DNA from: Chlamydiota bacterium
Lineage (GTDB): Bacteria > Chlamydiota > Chlamydiia > Chlamydiales > JAJFMB01
Direction: 5' to 3'
Length of the DNA stretch: 9,307 nt
Assembly: GCA_021772355.1 (NCBI GenBank)
Contig: JAJFMB010000190.1
Coordinates: 1 to 9,307 of the forward strand
Shown here: positions 8,050 to 9,307 of the stretch, one piece after another
How the letters are laid out: each line of letters opens with the position of its first letter
How positions within the stretch are numbered: position 1 is the first letter of the stretch
Position numbers and translations under genes: made by a program
Notes under the pieces: generated by a model
Told to the model about the DNA's origin: nothing
The model's input: only the letters and a program-made list of their open reading frames with translations
Database searches by the model: none

Positions 8050-8055
8050 TTTATA
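8050..8055 (-). promoter_or_regulatory. Weak candidate -10 for the GH18 gene
   Basis: TATAAA lies 11 bases upstream of ATG 8038 on the minus strand, next to the A/T tracts of the divergent region. No good -35 box is present at normal spacing (CAATAG at the 17-base position), so this is only a candidate. Confidence 0.25.
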
Positions 8056-8103
8056 AAAAAAAACTTTTTTTTCTATTGAAATTGTTGTCGTTTATGTTAT
8101 GAT
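8055..8103 (+). promoter_or_regulatory. Sigma-70-type promoter with A/T tracts for the POT transporter
   Basis: TTGAAA (8076-8081) and TATGAT (8098-8103) are separated by 16 bases and match the -35 and -10 consensus at 5 of 6 positions each. Directly upstream lies A9-C-T8 (8055-8072), placed where an UP element would contact RNA polymerase. The predicted start is near 8110, leaving about 26 bases of leader that contain the ribosome site. Confidence 0.65.
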
Positions 8104-8124
8104 CCCTTTCCAAAATATTTCTTT

Positions 8125-8130
8125 AAGGGG
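8125..8130 (+). promoter_or_regulatory. Ribosome binding site of the POT transporter
   Basis: AAGGGG ends 5 bases before ATG 8136. It is the clearest Shine-Dalgarno in the window and fixes this start. Confidence 0.7.
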
Positions 8131-8135
8131 TAAAG

Positions 8136-9307
8136 ATGATTTTGAAGCATTCACAAGGTTTACGGTTGCTTTTCGCAACAGAAATGTGGGAAAGATTTAG
8201 CTTTTACTGCATGCGTTCCCTGCTCATTTTGTATATTGCGGCAAAAACAATGGATGGTGGACTTGGTTGGACCTATGGAGAAGCCATCTCCCTCTACGGA
8301 ACTTACATTGGTATTGCATATTTTACTCCTATTTTAGGGGGATATCTCGCCGATAGGTATTTGGGGCAGCAGCGCTCTGCTATGATCGGGGCTGTTCTGA
8401 TGTCCTTTGGCCACTTTTTTATGGCTTTTCCCCAAATGTTCTTTTTCTACTCGGCTCTTGCCTTAATTGCGGTAGGGAATGGCTTTTTTAAACCTTGCTT
8501 GACCTCAATTTTGGGTGAAGTTTACGAAGACGCTGAAGAGAGTCAACGCGATAGCGCTTATTCCTTATTTTACATGGGCATAAATATCGGGGCGATTATT
8601 TCGAGTTTTGTCAGCGGGTGGGTGATGGAGAGCTATGGTTATCACTATGGTTTTGCCGTTGCCGGCTTTGCGATGGTGATCTCACTTCTCATTTTTTGGT
8701 GGGGTAAGGGACGCTACCTTGGCAATGCCGGAAGAAAGCCTCAAATGCAAGTTGTTAATCAGCCGAAAATACCTCTGACAAAAGAAGAAAAAAACCGTAT
8801 TTACGTCATAATAGTACTGTTTCTCATGACAACGCTTTACTTTGCTGCGTGGGATCAGGGTGGAGGTCTTATTCCCCTGTTTATTCATGACAGTGTTAAT
8901 CGCAGTATTGGTTCTTGGACAATTCCGACTCCATGGCTTGCACATATCGATCCCCTCTTTATTGTCGTATTAGCGCCTCTGTTTTCCGTTCTATGGATGA
9001 CGTTAGGTAAGAAGAACTTAGATCCATATCTTGGAACTAAAATTGGCATCGGATTTCTCTTTTTGGCTGTTTCTTTTATCATAATGGGGTGGATGTCATC
9101 CACCGTTGATAACGGTGTTGCACCTCATTGGTCATGGATTATTCTGTCCAAATTTTTGATCACAGTAGGTGAATTGTGTGTTGTGCCGATTTCTTGGGCA
9201 GGTGTCACCAAACTTGCTCCAAAAAGCTACACAACCCGTCTAATGGGCTTAATGCTTGCTGGTATCGGTATTGGCTGCTACTTAGCTGGTTTTCTCGGTG
9301 CTTATGT
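8136..9307 (+). CDS. POT/PTR2 family proton-coupled oligopeptide transporter, 3' end off window
   Basis: The first 390 residues of a multi-spanning membrane protein are present; family members are usually 450-500 residues, so most of it is visible. The ExxERF proton-coupling motif of helix 1 is E16-M-W-E19-R20-F21, followed by FYCMRSLLILY (usually YYGMR). GGYLADRYLG (68-77) is the loop 2-3 motif, GNGFFKP lies at 114-120, and SLFYMGINIG (143-152) is the PTR2 signature in helix 5. GELCVVPISWAGVTKLAP (345-362) matches the helix-10 GELxxSPxGLSxVTKLAP region, keeping E346. AWDQGGG (238-244) stands where FEQAGSS is common. The protein imports di- and tripeptides, or a related substrate, with protons across the inner membrane. 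It is divergent from the GH18 gene, with its own promoter and ribosome site, so it is probably independent of the minus-strand operon. The changes around helices 1, 7 and 10 may mean altered substrate choice. Confidence 0.94.
   Translation, partial: MILKHSQGLRLLFATEMWERFSFYCMRSLLILYIAAKTMDGGLGWTYGEAISLYGTYIGIAYFTPILGGYLADRYLGQQRSAMIGAVLMSFGHFFMAFPQMFFFYSALALIAVGNGFFKPCLTSILGEVYEDAEESQRDSAYSLFYMGINIGAIISSFVSGWVMESYGYHYGFAVAGFAMVISLLIFWWGKGRYLGNAGRKPQMQVVNQPKIPLTKEEKNRIYVIIVLFLMTTLYFAAWDQGGGLIPLFIHDSVNRSIGSWTIPTPWLAHIDPLFIVVLAPLFSVLWMTLGKKNLDPYLGTKIGIGFLFLAVSFIIMGWMSSTVDNGVAPHWSWIILSKFLITVGELCVVPISWAGVTKLAPKSYTTRLMGLMLAGIGIGCYLAGFLGAY

Overview
The window holds five protein-coding genes and almost no spare DNA. 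Four genes on the minus strand read leftwards. In transcription order they are a secreted GH18 glycosidase, an 800-residue multi-receiver signalling protein, a membrane-anchored HEAT-repeat protein, and a very long exported TPR protein that runs off the left edge. A divergent POT/PTR2 proton-coupled transporter on the plus strand runs off the right edge. No tRNA, rRNA, CRISPR array, insertion sequence or convincing intrinsic terminator was seen. No gene-free stretch exceeds 100 bases.

The organism looks like a somewhat AT-rich, Gram-negative-type bacterium: Sec-type leaders, a huge exported TPR protein, and standard-code stop codons. The combination with POT transporters would fit an environmental Chlamydiota member, or another intracellular bacterium such as a Legionella relative. 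That placement is an impression from gene style, not a demonstrated assignment.

Layout: 1-3301 (-) TPR protein; 3305-4363 (-) HEAT protein; 4366-6765 (-) receiver/HPt/degenerate-GGDEF protein; 6836-8038 (-) GH18; 8039-8135 divergent promoter region; 8136-9307 (+) POT transporter. The signalling, HEAT and TPR genes are 2-3 bases apart, so they almost certainly form one operon. The GH18 gene sits 70 bases upstream in the same direction and may be part of it.

The most notable signals are: (1) the TPR protein is built from a super-repeat of 181 residues (543 bp), each unit starting with the same non-TPR Trp linker, on top of the ordinary 34-residue TPR period; (2) its reading frame has an in-frame TAA exactly at the end of the signal peptide, with the frame otherwise open to the window edge; (3) the signalling protein strings together four receiver-like domains, an HPt domain and a dead GGDEF-like domain, with one receiver carrying Glu in place of the phosphorylated Asp. 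I infer, without direct proof in this window, that the minus-strand genes are the regulatory and scaffold part of a cell-surface polysaccharide synthesis/export or envelope system, whose synthase or outer-membrane pore would lie further left.
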